NCBI GenBank assembly: GCA_040880285.1
Contig: JBBDIT010000024.1
Coordinates: forward strand, 1 to 36,222
Source of the DNA: JANQJA01 sp040880285
GTDB taxonomy: Bacteria > Pseudomonadota > Gammaproteobacteria > Pseudomonadales > Azotimanducaceae
Direction of reading: 5' to 3'
DNA length: 36,222 nt
In this document: positions 16,365-25,299 of the stretch, one piece after another
Layout of the letters: the number at the start of each line of letters is the position of its first letter
Numbering within the stretch: the first letter of the stretch is position 1
The notes under the pieces: generated by a model
Databases searched by the model: none
What the model was told of the DNA's origin: nothing
What the model saw: the letters and a program-made list of their open reading frames with translations, nothing else
Made by a program: the position numbers and the translations under genes

Positions 16365-16913
16365 ATGAAAGTGCCACGTATCCTAAGACAAAATGTTACG
16401 CTTGTGGCCCTGGTGGTATTGCTGGGTGCATGTTCCAGTGGTGATCAGTATGCGGACCTTCGGGCGTTTATGGCAGAGATAGAACAAAAGCCGAGGGGCA
16501 GTATTGCGCCGCTGCCAGAGTTCGAGCCCTACCAACCGTTTACTTATGGTGCGGCGAACCTGCGAAGCCCATTTGAACCACCCGTAATTGTTCCACCGCG
16601 AACCGAAGAACAGAAGCAGAATATTGGGGTTAAACCGCCACAGGATCATGTCAGGCAGTACCTGGAACGATTTAATCTGGGGGCGCTCGCCATGGTTGGT
16701 ACGCTGCAGCAGGACAATTCTAGCTGGGCCCTGATTGAAGACGAAACAGGTGGGGTACATCGAGTTCAGGTTGGCGACTACATGGGAACCAATTGGGGAA
16801 AGATCGAAAGCATTAATGATGCGAGGATCGATATAACAGAAATAGTAAGCGATGGTCAGGGCGGATGGCTTCGTCGACCGAGAACGATAGAACTCAGGGG
16901 TCTATCAGACTAA
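16365..16913 (+). CDS. pilP: Type IV pilus inner-membrane lipoprotein PilP
   Basis: PilP is a periplasmic lipoprotein that bridges the PilN/PilO complex to the secretin PilQ. With the ATG at 16365 the 182-residue product has a clean lipoprotein signal: a basic start MKVPRILRQ, a hydrophobic core and the lipobox LGAC with Cys23. A disordered stretch follows (LPEFEPYQPFTY, NLRSPFEPP), then the beta domain with VGTLQQDNSSWALIED, VHRVQVGDYMGTNWGKI and the C-terminal GWLRRPRTIELRG. An ATG at 16332, overlapping pilO, would add 11 residues ahead of the signal and is less likely. Confidence 0.93.
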   Translation: MKVPRILRQNVTLVALVVLLGACSSGDQYADLRAFMAEIEQKPRGSIAPLPEFEPYQPFTYGAANLRSPFEPPVIVPPRTEEQKQNIGVKPPQDHVRQYLERFNLGALAMVGTLQQDNSSWALIEDETGGVHRVQVGDYMGTNWGKIESINDARIDITEIVSDGQGGWLRRPRTIELRGLSD

Positions 16914-16930
16914 TAATTCCGGGGGCAAAC

Positions 16931-19072
16931 ATGGCATTCACAGACAATAATAAGGTGACTGCAGGTAGAGTGCAGGATCGAATTGGCAATCTCGTTCGCG
17001 GGCTGCTACTCGTTGCCTTGTGCTTACCGCTTGTGTCGGTTGCCGCCGTCAAAATACAAAACATTGAATTCTCGTCCTTACCGGGTGACAAAATTGAGAT
17101 CCGGATGGAATTTGATGGGACGCCGCCAAACCCTACTGGTTATACGATTGAGCAACCTGCCAGGATTGCCCTGGATCTTGTGGATGTCAAGAGCGGGCTC
17201 TCTTCGAAGTACCATCCTTTGGGTAGCGGCAACGCCAGAAGTGTTACCGTTGTTGAAGCCGGTGACCGGACTCGTGTCATCGTTTCTATGACTGAACTCG
17301 TGGGCTACTCTACCCGGGTAGAGGGCAACTTCTTATATGTTCTTGTCGGCAAGGCGGACGTCTCCGGATTTGTCAGCAGTGAAGACCGGATAGCGGATAC
17401 CGTCGCGCAACAATCGACTGTTGAACCTGAAGCAGCGGTGGTCGAGGAAATTGACTTCCGACGAGGACCGCGGGGTGAGGGCCGGGTTATTGTGCGCTTG
17501 TCTGATCCGGGCGTTGGCGTCGATGTTGCCAGCGAAGGTGGGAATATCCGGATTGAGTTTGCCGGCATTCACATTCCTGAATCGTTGCAACGACGTCTGG
17601 ATGTGACTGATTTTGCAACGCCGGTACTGGCGATTGATGCACTGCCTGAAGGCAACAACACGGTATTGATGGTTGAACCAACCGGAGATTTTGATTATCT
17701 GGCCTACCAGGCAGACGATGTGTTTACACTGGAAGTCAAACCTTTAACGCCTTCTGAACTCGAAGCTTCACTTGACCAGATATTTCGATATCGCGGAGAG
17801 AAATTGTCACTCAATTTCCAGGATATCGAAATTCGATCAGTCTTACAGTTGATTGCCGACTTTACTGATTTGAACCTGGTGGCCAGTGATACGGTGTCGG
17901 GTCGAATTACACTTCGATTAAAGAACGTTCCCTGGGACCAGGCTTTAGACATCATTATGAAGACCAAAGGGCTGGATAAACGCCAGATTGGTAACGTGTT
18001 GATGGTGGCGCCGGCATCGGAGCTTGCGGCCAGGGAGAAGCTCGAGCTTGAGAGTCGCCAACAAGCCTCGGAACTATCGCCACTGCGCACCGAGTTTATC
18101 GAAGTACGCTACGCCAGCGCGGCGGAAATCTTTTCACTGTTTGAAAGCAGTGGTGAGGGTGGTGGTATGTTGTCGGGGCGTGGCAGTGTCATTGTCGATG
18201 AGCGTACCAACTCGATTATTCTGACAGAGACAACGGAAAAAATTAATGACTTCCGGGCGGTACTGGAGAAACTTGACGTACCGGTGCGCCAGGTACTAAT
18301 TGAAGCCAGAATCGTGACGGCGAGTTCAAACTTCAGTGAATCCATGGGCGTCCGTTGGGGTGGCCTTGGGTTCGGAAATTACAATAGCGGCTCAATACGG
18401 ACACAGACCGGCGGTTCCCTGGAGACCGTGGGTGAAATTCGGGATTCGGTGGGTGCAGGCGGGGAACTCTCGTTCTCAAGTCCTGATCATCTCGTCGTTG
18501 ACCTTGGCATCGGCAATCCTGACGCCACGGCGTTTGCGGTAGGGCTGGTGGATAGCAAGTACCTGCTCGAACTTGAGTTGTCAGCGCTTGAATCTGAAGG
18601 TCGTGCTGAAGTGATCGCCAGGCCAAAAGTCATCACTGCCGACAAGCAGCAAGCGACAATTTCTTCGGGTGTGGAGATTCCGTACCAGGAAGCTTCCAGT
18701 AGTGGTGCCACGGCTACCTCGTTCAAGTCAGCAACCCTGTCGCTCGATGTTAAGCCACAGATTACTCCGGATGATCGAATCATCATGGAACTGCAAGTGA
18801 ATCAGGATACTGTGGGTGCGGTGTTCAACGGTGTACCGAGTATTAATACCAACTCGATCCAGACGCAGGTGCTTGTAGACAACGGTGAGACCATTGTGTT
18901 GGGAGGCATTTTTACCACGCAACAGACTGAATCTGTAACCAAAACACCGTTTTTGGGGGACTTGCCCTATGTTGGTCGCCTGTTTCGGCGTAATACGAAA
19001 TCAGACGACAAGCAGGAACTATTGATTTTTATCACGCCACGCCTCATACGCGATTCATTGACTCGCAACTAG
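16931..19072 (+). CDS. pilQ: Type IV pilus outer-membrane secretin PilQ
   Basis: PilQ forms the outer-membrane channel through which the pilus fibre passes. The 713-residue protein has a signal sequence (hydrophobic GLLLVALCLPLVSVA, about residues 24-38), two AMIN domains that bind peptidoglycan (about 40-130 and 175-270), the secretin N0 domain starting LSLNFQDIEIRSVLQLIADF, an N1 domain (TEFIEVRYASAAEIFSLF) and the beta-barrel secretin domain with VLIEARIVTA, VIARPKVITADKQ and VLVDNGETIVLGGIF up to the C-terminal LLIFITPRLI. I chose the ATG at 16931, 17 bases after the pilP stop and preceded by a G-rich binding site; the frame is open further upstream, overlapping pilP. Confidence 0.96.
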   Translation: MAFTDNNKVTAGRVQDRIGNLVRGLLLVALCLPLVSVAAVKIQNIEFSSLPGDKIEIRMEFDGTPPNPTGYTIEQPARIALDLVDVKSGLSSKYHPLGSGNARSVTVVEAGDRTRVIVSMTELVGYSTRVEGNFLYVLVGKADVSGFVSSEDRIADTVAQQSTVEPEAAVVEEIDFRRGPRGEGRVIVRLSDPGVGVDVASEGGNIRIEFAGIHIPESLQRRLDVTDFATPVLAIDALPEGNNTVLMVEPTGDFDYLAYQADDVFTLEVKPLTPSELEASLDQIFRYRGEKLSLNFQDIEIRSVLQLIADFTDLNLVASDTVSGRITLRLKNVPWDQALDIIMKTKGLDKRQIGNVLMVAPASELAAREKLELESRQQASELSPLRTEFIEVRYASAAEIFSLFESSGEGGGMLSGRGSVIVDERTNSIILTETTEKINDFRAVLEKLDVPVRQVLIEARIVTASSNFSESMGVRWGGLGFGNYNSGSIRTQTGGSLETVGEIRDSVGAGGELSFSSPDHLVVDLGIGNPDATAFAVGLVDSKYLLELELSALESEGRAEVIARPKVITADKQQATISSGVEIPYQEASSSGATATSFKSATLSLDVKPQITPDDRIIMELQVNQDTVGAVFNGVPSINTNSIQTQVLVDNGETIVLGGIFTTQQTESVTKTPFLGDLPYVGRLFRRNTKSDDKQELLIFITPRLIRDSLTRN

Positions 19073-19124
19073 GTCAGGGATGATCTGTTGTGGGCCCGAT
19101 ATGCGTCGGGCCCTTCTCCTGACC
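19072..19124 (+). terminator. Nested hairpin after pilQ (probable terminator or attenuator)
   Basis: GGGCCCGA (19092-19099) pairs with TCGGGCCC (19106-19113) around a six-base loop and is followed by TTCTCCT. An outer stem GGTCAGG (19072-19078) with CCTGACC (19118-19124) encloses it. The T-run is weak, so termination before aroK may be only partial. Confidence 0.6.
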
Positions 19125-19196
19125 GATCCGGTTCGCATCCTTATGACGTTTGAACGATGGACGTGCAGGGCGCTGGCGACTTGAATGTGAGCTCCG

Positions 19197-19718
19197 ATGA
19201 AAAATATTTTCCTGATAGGACCGATGGGTGTGGGCAAGACCACCATCGGTCGTATGCTGGCGAGGGAACTTGGGCTCACCTTTTACGACAGTGACCAGGA
19301 GATCGAACACCGTGCTGGCGCTGACGTTTCCTGGATATTTGATGTTGAGGGCGAGGAAGGATTTCGGGACCGGGAGAGCCAGGTCATCGATGAACTGTCA
19401 CAAAAATCAGGCGTGCTACTGGCCACCGGTGGTGGCAGTGTGCTCAGGGAAGAAAACCGTCGTTGTCTGCAAGCACGTGGTACGGTCATCTTCCTCGATA
19501 CTTCGCTCGAACTACAGATCAAACGTACCGAAAAAGACAAGAAGCGACCGTTGCTGCAGACAGACGATCGTGAGTTAGTACTCCTTGAGATGAAAGCGAA
19601 ACGACATCCGATCTATGCAAGTACTGCCGATTTGACGATCTTCGTCGGCGAGGGCAGTACGCGGCGCATCGTTAACGGTATCATCGAGCGGTTAAAAGAG
19701 GAAAATCTGCTGGACTAG
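19197..19718 (+). CDS. aroK: Shikimate kinase AroK
   Basis: AroK phosphorylates shikimate at the 3-position, a step toward chorismate and the aromatic amino acids. The 173-residue cytoplasmic protein has Walker A GPMGVGKT (residues 8-15), the shikimate-binding DSDQEIEHR and FRDRE (with an Asp and Arg pattern typical of the family), the ATGGG motif of Walker B and the lid region RTEKDKKRPLL. It starts with ATG 124 bases after pilQ, separated by the nested hairpin. The pairing pilQ-aroK-aroB is widespread in gammaproteobacteria. Confidence 0.96.
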   Translation: MKNIFLIGPMGVGKTTIGRMLARELGLTFYDSDQEIEHRAGADVSWIFDVEGEEGFRDRESQVIDELSQKSGVLLATGGGSVLREENRRCLQARGTVIFLDTSLELQIKRTEKDKKRPLLQTDDRELVLLEMKAKRHPIYASTADLTIFVGEGSTRRIVNGIIERLKEENLLD

Positions 19719-19792
19719 ACGGTGAGAATAGATGCTTGAACTCCCTTTTCTGACCTGTGTTTTTGAAGATGAGATGACTGGAAAAATAACCT

Positions 19793-20634
19793 GTGGAGAT
19801 AGTAAGACTCGAACTCGGATCTGATTCCTACGACATTTGTATCGGTTCCGGTATCCTTGGAGACTCCGGGTTGCTGCGGCAAGCTGTGGCTGGACAGGAA
19901 GTGCTGATCGTCACGAATGATACGGTCAAGCCGCTGTACCTCGATTTGTTGGAACAGAGCCTCTCGGGGCTGAAAGTCGACACCCTGGCGCTACCTGATG
20001 GTGAGGCTTACAAGACCATGGCATCGCTGGACAAGATTTTTACCCACTTGCTGGAGCATGGACACAAGCGTAGTACCACGATCATCGCGTTAGGCGGTGG
20101 GGTTGTAGGTGATATCGCCGGATTTGCCGCCGCTTGCTACCAGCGTGGTGTCAATTTCATCCAGGTACCGACGACGCTGTTATCCCAGGTGGACTCCTCA
20201 GTGGGTGGCAAGACTGCGGTCAATCATCCGCTCGGAAAAAATATGATCGGTGCCTTCCACCAACCCAGGGCCGTCTTTATTGACACGGATACGCTGCGAT
20301 CACTTCCGGATCGGGAACTGCGGGCAGGAATTGCGGAGATCATCAAGCATGGCGCCCTGGGAGATCTGGCGTATTTTGAACAACTGGAGCAGGTTATGGC
20401 GGGGCTGCTATCGCGGGATCCTGCCGTGCTGGTTCCCGTGATTCGCAGAAGTTGTGAGATCAAGGCGACGATCGTGGCGCTGGACGAAAAAGAACAGGGC
20501 GTACGGGCTCACCTGAACCTTGGCCATACGTTCGGCCATGCGATCGAGGCGGCGATGGGTTATGGACGGTGGTTGCATGGCGAGGCGGTTGCTGCCGGGA
20601 TGGTTATGGCCGCTGATTTATCCTGGCGAACCGG
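19793..20634 (+). CDS. aroB: 3-dehydroquinate synthase AroB (interrupted by assembly gap)
   Basis: AroB converts DAHP to 3-dehydroquinate using NAD and zinc or cobalt. About 280 codons are readable before the N run, against about 360 in the family. Present are the NAD-binding LPDGEAYKTM and ALGGGVVGDIAGF, the active-site SQVDSSVGGKTAVNHPLGKNMIGAFHQP, and all three metal ligands: Glu in AGIAEIIKHG, His in NLGHTFGHAIE and His in LHGEAVAAGM. The start is GTG at 19793. After the gap the frame gives only a few codons (ALSGR then stop), which do not resemble the family end. The missing 80 residues would need about 240 bases, more than the 100 N shown, so the gap length is a placeholder. Confidence 0.93.
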
Positions 20635-20734
20635 NNNNNNNNNNNNNNNNNNNNNNNNNNNNNNNNNNNNNNNNNNNNNNNNNNNNNNNNNNNNNNNNNN
20701 NNNNNNNNNNNNNNNNNNNNNNNNNNNNNNNNNN
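20635..20734. other. Assembly gap of 100 N
   Basis: Exactly 100 N is a conventional scaffold-gap size and says nothing about the true length. The end of aroB and possibly further genes (in Pseudomonas a damX-like SPOR gene follows aroB) are hidden here. Confidence 0.98.
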
Positions 20735-20836
20735 GCGCTGAGCGGTAGATAGAGAGCCGGTCTGGTCACTAATTGGGCGTTAGCCAAGGTTGTTCACGTG
20801 GAGTCATAACTAGTTTAGTTAACGGCATGATTTTTA

Positions 20837-20865
20837 TTGATATTTTGTTAGACTTCTTTTAATGT
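20837..20865 (+). promoter_or_regulatory. Possible promoter of the Ig-like lipoprotein gene
   Basis: TTGATA (20837-20842) and TAATGT (20860-20865) are 17 bases apart in an AT-rich stretch, placing transcription about 50 bases before the ATG at 20923. The remaining post-gap sequence from 20735 holds no recognisable gene. Confidence 0.4.
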
Positions 20866-20922
20866 TTGAGGTTATTCAGTCGGTCGTCCCGGACTGTCGT
20901 TGGGTATATCGAGGAGACAATA

Positions 20923-23709
20923 ATGAGACGAGGGATTCTCCCCAATTCAGTCATAATCATGCTGGTCAGCTTGCTGTTATCGGCGTGTGGCGGCTCCGAT
21001 ACTGCTGGCACCACAACCGGTGGTGGTGCCGGTGGCGATGGTGATACCGATACAACCTTACCGGCCATCACGCTCGAGTTGCTCGAGACGGATCTTATAA
21101 CCCCCAAGACGCGAATTGACGGCAGTGGTCGCGGCATTGCGCGTGCCACGATCAGTAACGCGTCCGGAAATGTCATCGTAAATTTCACAACCACTATTGG
21201 CCAGTTGAGTCCGGTATCGGGTTCCGTCTTGTCCAGCGATAATGTTGCGACCATCGATGTGGTTGCTGGTGATGTCGAGGGCGCGGGTACCATTCAGGCA
21301 ACCGCCAGTATCGATGGCAATACCGTGACCAGCAATACGGTCGCATTTGAGGTGGTGCCGTTTGATGTAGTTGCCGAAAACCTGCGGTTGGGTACCTGCA
21401 GTGGTGGAACTGATCCGCTGGACTGTTCAGCGGGAACCACGTTCACGCAGGGTGGGATGGTAATTGATGTACCAGTCCTGTCAGCGCGGGGTACCTCGGC
21501 CGTGTCGCTGGTGGTGGTGGATGACTCGAATGATCCTGTATCGGGCGTCACGATCGATTTTACGTCCCAGTGCGAGGACCAGGGACTCGCCAGTATTACG
21601 TCTGCGAGTTCCAACAGCCAGGGCATCGTGCGCGCGAGTTACAAGGCCAGCGGCTGTGAAGGCAATGATGAAATCACTGCCTCAGAACCGACCTCGGATG
21701 AGATTGAACCTGCTTTTGGCACCATTGAGGTCCAGCCAGCCATCATTGGCTCGATTATTTTCGAGTCAGTAACCGATGCCGCCGGCAACCCGATCGATAC
21801 GATTTTTATTCAGGAGTCCGGCGGCAACAGTACCGCGCTGGTAATTTTCCGGGTTCTCGATCGTTTCGGATCACCCGTTGAAGGTGAGCGGGTAACCTTT
21901 GAGCTCACCACGAATGTTGGCGAGCTTAGCCTCGATACTGACTCGGATGTCACCGATGCCGAAGGCAGGGCCGTGGCGATCGTTAATGCCGGATTTGTCG
22001 TAACCACGGTGCGGGTCACAGCGACCCTGGAGTTTGACTCCAACAATGACGGCGTCAATGACTCCACGAAGGTGACGCAGTCCGAGGGCCTGTCGGTCAA
22101 TACAGGTATCGCTGACCAGAATAGTATGTCGATTTCAGCGACTGTGTTAAACGTCGAAGGCGAGGATTTTGACGGCAACCAGACTGAAATTACGGTCCGC
22201 CTGTCGGACGCGTTTAACAACCCGGTGCGGGACGACACCAGTGTTCAGTTTCGAACCGAGTACGGCAGCATTGATTCATTCTGCCGAACCGTGACCGGTG
22301 TATGTACCGTGACATGGACTTCGCAGGAACCCCGTCGACCAGATATCGACCACGCTGACGTACGCTTTATCGGTGATAACTGTCCCAAAGCCATCATCCT
22401 TGACGAGCCGGTCACCGTGGCAGGCACGACTGCCACGACTACCTATACGATCAGGACAGTAGGGCGGGTAGAGCTGGCAGCCAATGAGGCAACGGTACTG
22501 ATAGAGGACACTGATTACGAGTATGCCGAGGGTGATACCGGCATTACCTGTCTTGCCGGTTCAGCCAATTGTAGTGATGGCGCTGACCTTAACATTATCT
22601 ATGCACGGCGCTATCTGGACGAAGATGCGGACGGTACCTACAATGTGAGCGCGCCAGGCGTGCCCACTGCGCCCTTCCTGGACAGGTTAGCACCTTGTAC
22701 TGCAAGCGCCTATTCCCCGGACGCGGAAAGGGCCGGGTACAATGGTGCGCTGGGCCAGATCTACGGCGGCAGGAGCACGGTGGTTGCTTTTGCCCAGGGT
22801 GAAGAGAGTTTTGTCGATACCAACAGTAACGGGATCTACGATCTGGGTGAGCCGTTTGTGGATTTGCCGGAAGCATTCCTGGATGTGAATGAGGACGGCA
22901 TTTTTGGTGGCCTCGGCGCCGCGGGTGCATCCACCATGGTTGAAAATGAGTGCTATTGGCCCTCGACTCCGATATCGCCGGAAGAACAGAAGATCTGTTA
23001 CCAGCAAGGCGGTGACGAGGACAGGTTGATAGATTTCAATACCAACGGTCAATTCGATCGAGGTAATCGGATCTACAATGGCAGCCTCTGCCCGCGTGAC
23101 GTGGATGCCCTGGATCCCGATGACTTCTTTTGCGATAACGGCATTACCACGAATTGTGAGGCGGGTCTTCGATATTGCACCAGGGACCTTATTCATATCA
23201 GGAAGACGATCCCGATTATCAGCGCCGGTTCAAACGTGTCGCTCTCGGTCCATGACGCCAGCACAGGTGAGTTTATCAATGACGTGGACTTGTCTAATGT
23301 GGCATCCGGGCGATTTACTGCCGCTGTCGGTATTCCCAATAATGCCGGTGGCACGATTGGTGTGGGTACCGAATTTTCGATTGGTGTCGCCAACGGTTCT
23401 GCACTGATTGGGACAGGTGAGACCATTGCCCTGACATCCGGATCTGGATCGGTGATCGTGGTGATCAGCGATCAGTTCGGTGGAGTGCCACCAGCTGGCA
23501 CGTCCTTGAGCGTCGAGACGGATCATTGCAATGTTGTCAGTACTTCGTCTGGCGCAGTTCCGAGCACTAGCGGGACCGGTCCTTACTTTTTATCCATGGT
23601 GTTGGCCCCCGCTGATAATCCGGTGACAGCATCCGGACCGGTTACAGTGATTGCGACGCCGCCGACTTCGGGTATCGCACAAACTATCAGTTTCAACTGT
23701 CAGTACTGA
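20923..23709 (+). CDS. Large Ig-like-domain lipoprotein with calcium-loop-like motifs
   Basis: This is a 928-residue predicted lipoprotein of unknown function. The ATG at 20923 has a strong GAGGAG site five bases upstream. The signal ends in the lipobox LSAC (Cys22), followed by a Gly/Thr/Asp-rich linker. Several beta-rich repeats follow (from about residue 45 to 510) with invasin/Big_1-like wording: VVVDDSNDPVSGVTIDF, VLDRFGSPVEGERVTFELTTNVG and RLSDAFNNPVRDDTSVQF. Each is a 'damage-free loop then strand' pattern seen in bacterial Ig-like domains. A middle part (about 565-720) has several D-x-N-x-D/N-G loops (DTNSNGIYD, DVNEDGIF, DFNTNGQFD) like Ca2+ sites. More than a dozen cysteines, many in the C-terminal half, suggest disulfides. 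A surface adhesin or envelope role is an inference only. It ends at a strong terminator and converges on gltD. Confidence 0.8.
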   Translation: MRRGILPNSVIIMLVSLLLSACGGSDTAGTTTGGGAGGDGDTDTTLPAITLELLETDLITPKTRIDGSGRGIARATISNASGNVIVNFTTTIGQLSPVSGSVLSSDNVATIDVVAGDVEGAGTIQATASIDGNTVTSNTVAFEVVPFDVVAENLRLGTCSGGTDPLDCSAGTTFTQGGMVIDVPVLSARGTSAVSLVVVDDSNDPVSGVTIDFTSQCEDQGLASITSASSNSQGIVRASYKASGCEGNDEITASEPTSDEIEPAFGTIEVQPAIIGSIIFESVTDAAGNPIDTIFIQESGGNSTALVIFRVLDRFGSPVEGERVTFELTTNVGELSLDTDSDVTDAEGRAVAIVNAGFVVTTVRVTATLEFDSNNDGVNDSTKVTQSEGLSVNTGIADQNSMSISATVLNVEGEDFDGNQTEITVRLSDAFNNPVRDDTSVQFRTEYGSIDSFCRTVTGVCTVTWTSQEPRRPDIDHADVRFIGDNCPKAIILDEPVTVAGTTATTTYTIRTVGRVELAANEATVLIEDTDYEYAEGDTGITCLAGSANCSDGADLNIIYARRYLDEDADGTYNVSAPGVPTAPFLDRLAPCTASAYSPDAERAGYNGALGQIYGGRSTVVAFAQGEESFVDTNSNGIYDLGEPFVDLPEAFLDVNEDGIFGGLGAAGASTMVENECYWPSTPISPEEQKICYQQGGDEDRLIDFNTNGQFDRGNRIYNGSLCPRDVDALDPDDFFCDNGITTNCEAGLRYCTRDLIHIRKTIPIISAGSNVSLSVHDASTGEFINDVDLSNVASGRFTAAVGIPNNAGGTIGVGTEFSIGVANGSALIGTGETIALTSGSGSVIVVISDQFGGVPPAGTSLSVETDHCNVVSTSSGAVPSTSGTGPYFLSMVLAPADNPVTASGPVTVIATPPTSGIAQTISFNCQY

Positions 23710-23731
23710 GATCAACACTCATGAATTACAT

Positions 23732-23757
23732 AAAGGCGCCTCACGGCGCCTTTTTTT
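23732..23757 (+). terminator. Rho-independent terminator between the Ig-like gene and gltD
   Basis: AAAGGCGCC (23732-23740) pairs with GGCGCCTTT (23745-23753) around the four-base loop TCAC, followed by further T (run 23751-23757). On the other strand the stem is followed by a shorter T run, so it may also serve the convergent gltBD message. Confidence 0.93.
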
Positions 23758-23812
23758 GGTTTGTGATTACGTGCCGGTCACTTGAAAAAACGCAGTGTTC
23801 CGATGACACGAC

Positions 23813-25270
23813 TTATCCTGGCAACTGGGTTGAACCCATCAGGTCAATATCGATAGCGCGTGCCGCCTCGCGGCCTTCATTGATGGCACGAACCACGAGG
23901 TCCTGGCCGCGTCGGCAGTCTGCGGCCGCGTAAACCTTGCGAACCGAGGTGCGGTAGTCGCGTTTGTTCGCGGTAAAGTTGCCACGCTGGTCGGTTTCCA
24001 TGCCCAGTGTTTCGTTGATGTAGTGTTCCGGCTGCAAAAAGCCCATGGACAGGAACACAAGGTCGGCGGGCCAGACTCTTTCACTGTCCGGTATTTCCTT
24101 CAAGCTGGCGTCAACGTCGATCGTCCTGACGCCGGTCAAATTACCATCGCCGTCCCGGAGGAATTCACTGGTTGCGATAGAGAAGACGCGGGGGTCGGCG
24201 CCGAACTGCTTTTCAGCTTCCGCATGCCCGTAGTCGACCCGATAGATTTTCGGCCACAGGGGCCAGGGGTTGTCCTCGGCGCGCTGCTCCGGGGGTCGGG
24301 GCAAGAGTTCGAAGTTAACCAGTGACTTACAACCATGCCGGATGACAGTGCCGATACAGTCAGTACCCGTGTCGCCGCCTCCAATGACAATGACATCCTT
24401 GTCCTTCGCGTCAATAAATTGGCCATCCTGCAGGTTGGAATCAAGTAGTGATCTGGTATTGAGGGTCAAAAATTCCATGGCAAGGTGTACGCCTGGTCCT
24501 TCACGCCCGGGTGCATTCATGTCACGTGCCAGGGTCGCCCCGGTTGCCAGCAACACGGCATCGTGACTTGCAATAAGTTCCCTGACGTCAATCGCATTAG
24601 CACCTTTGCCGCCCACATCTGCATTGACTACGAACTCGACGCCTTCTTGCCGTAGGATGTCGACACGGCGGTCGACCACTTCCTTCTTGTCGAGCTTCAT
24701 GTTGGGAATACCGTACATTAATAGTCCACCGATCCGGTCGGCACGTTCATAAACAGTGACATTGTGGCCAGCCTGGTTGAGCTGCGCCGCTGCCGCAAGG
24801 CCGCATGGACCCGATCCCACGATTGCAACTTTCTTCCTGGTGCGCCTTTGGGGGATGACGGGTTTGACCCAGCCTTCCTCATAGCCACGGTCGATAATTG
24901 CGTTCTCAATATTCTTGATGGTGACTGCCGGGTCGGTAATCCCCAGCACACAGGCGCCCTCGCAGGGTGCAGGACACACACGGCCGGTGAATTCAGGGAA
25001 GTTATTGGTCTTGTGGAGGCGGTCGAGGGCATCTTTCCATCGGCCGTGGTACACCAGGTCATTCCACTCAGGAATCAGGTTATAGACGGGACAACCGTTA
25101 CCCGATTGGCAGAAGGGAACGCCACAGTCCATGCAACGTGAACCCTGGGTTTTAAGGTGTTCCTCATTGTGTTCTGTGTAAATTTCCCTGAAGTCGAGTA
25201 TGCGCTCGGCCGTGTCCCGGTACGGCTCAGCTTCCCGAGGAAATTCCTTGAATCCGGTGGGTTTACCCAT
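23813..25270 (-). CDS. gltD: Glutamate synthase [NADPH] small subunit GltD
   Basis: GltD supplies electrons from NADPH through FAD and iron-sulfur clusters to the large subunit for glutamate synthesis. The 485-residue protein has the N-terminal cysteine cluster Cys46, Cys49, Cys54 and Cys60 (CMDCGVPFC, GCP), a second set CPAPCEGAC, the FAD-binding GSGPCGLAAA, the GGLLMYGIPNMKL segment, the NADPH-binding VIGGGDTGTDC and the C-terminal FAD contact AAADCRRGQDLVVRAINEGR. All are intact and the length is normal. It follows gltB by 29 bases on the same strand. The gene is probably translated from the gltB message. Confidence 0.97.
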   Translation of the reverse strand: MGKPTGFKEFPREAEPYRDTAERILDFREIYTEHNEEHLKTQGSRCMDCGVPFCQSGNGCPVYNLIPEWNDLVYHGRWKDALDRLHKTNNFPEFTGRVCPAPCEGACVLGITDPAVTIKNIENAIIDRGYEEGWVKPVIPQRRTRKKVAIVGSGPCGLAAAAQLNQAGHNVTVYERADRIGGLLMYGIPNMKLDKKEVVDRRVDILRQEGVEFVVNADVGGKGANAIDVRELIASHDAVLLATGATLARDMNAPGREGPGVHLAMEFLTLNTRSLLDSNLQDGQFIDAKDKDVIVIGGGDTGTDCIGTVIRHGCKSLVNFELLPRPPEQRAEDNPWPLWPKIYRVDYGHAEAEKQFGADPRVFSIATSEFLRDGDGNLTGVRTIDVDASLKEIPDSERVWPADLVFLSMGFLQPEHYINETLGMETDQRGNFTANKRDYRTSVRKVYAAADCRRGQDLVVRAINEGREAARAIDIDLMGSTQLPG

Positions 25271-25299
25271 AGTGGTCTCTACTGCGTTGGTTGTGTCGT

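Noticed and set aside
16865..16930. Upstream extension of the pilQ frame overlapping pilP
   Set aside because: The signal peptide starts after the ATG at 16931, which also has a ribosome binding site; the extra 22 residues look non-coding.
20866..20922. TTG start for the Ig-like lipoprotein
   Set aside because: It lies at the predicted transcription start and the extension would disturb the lipoprotein signal; the ATG at 20923 has GAGGAG in front.
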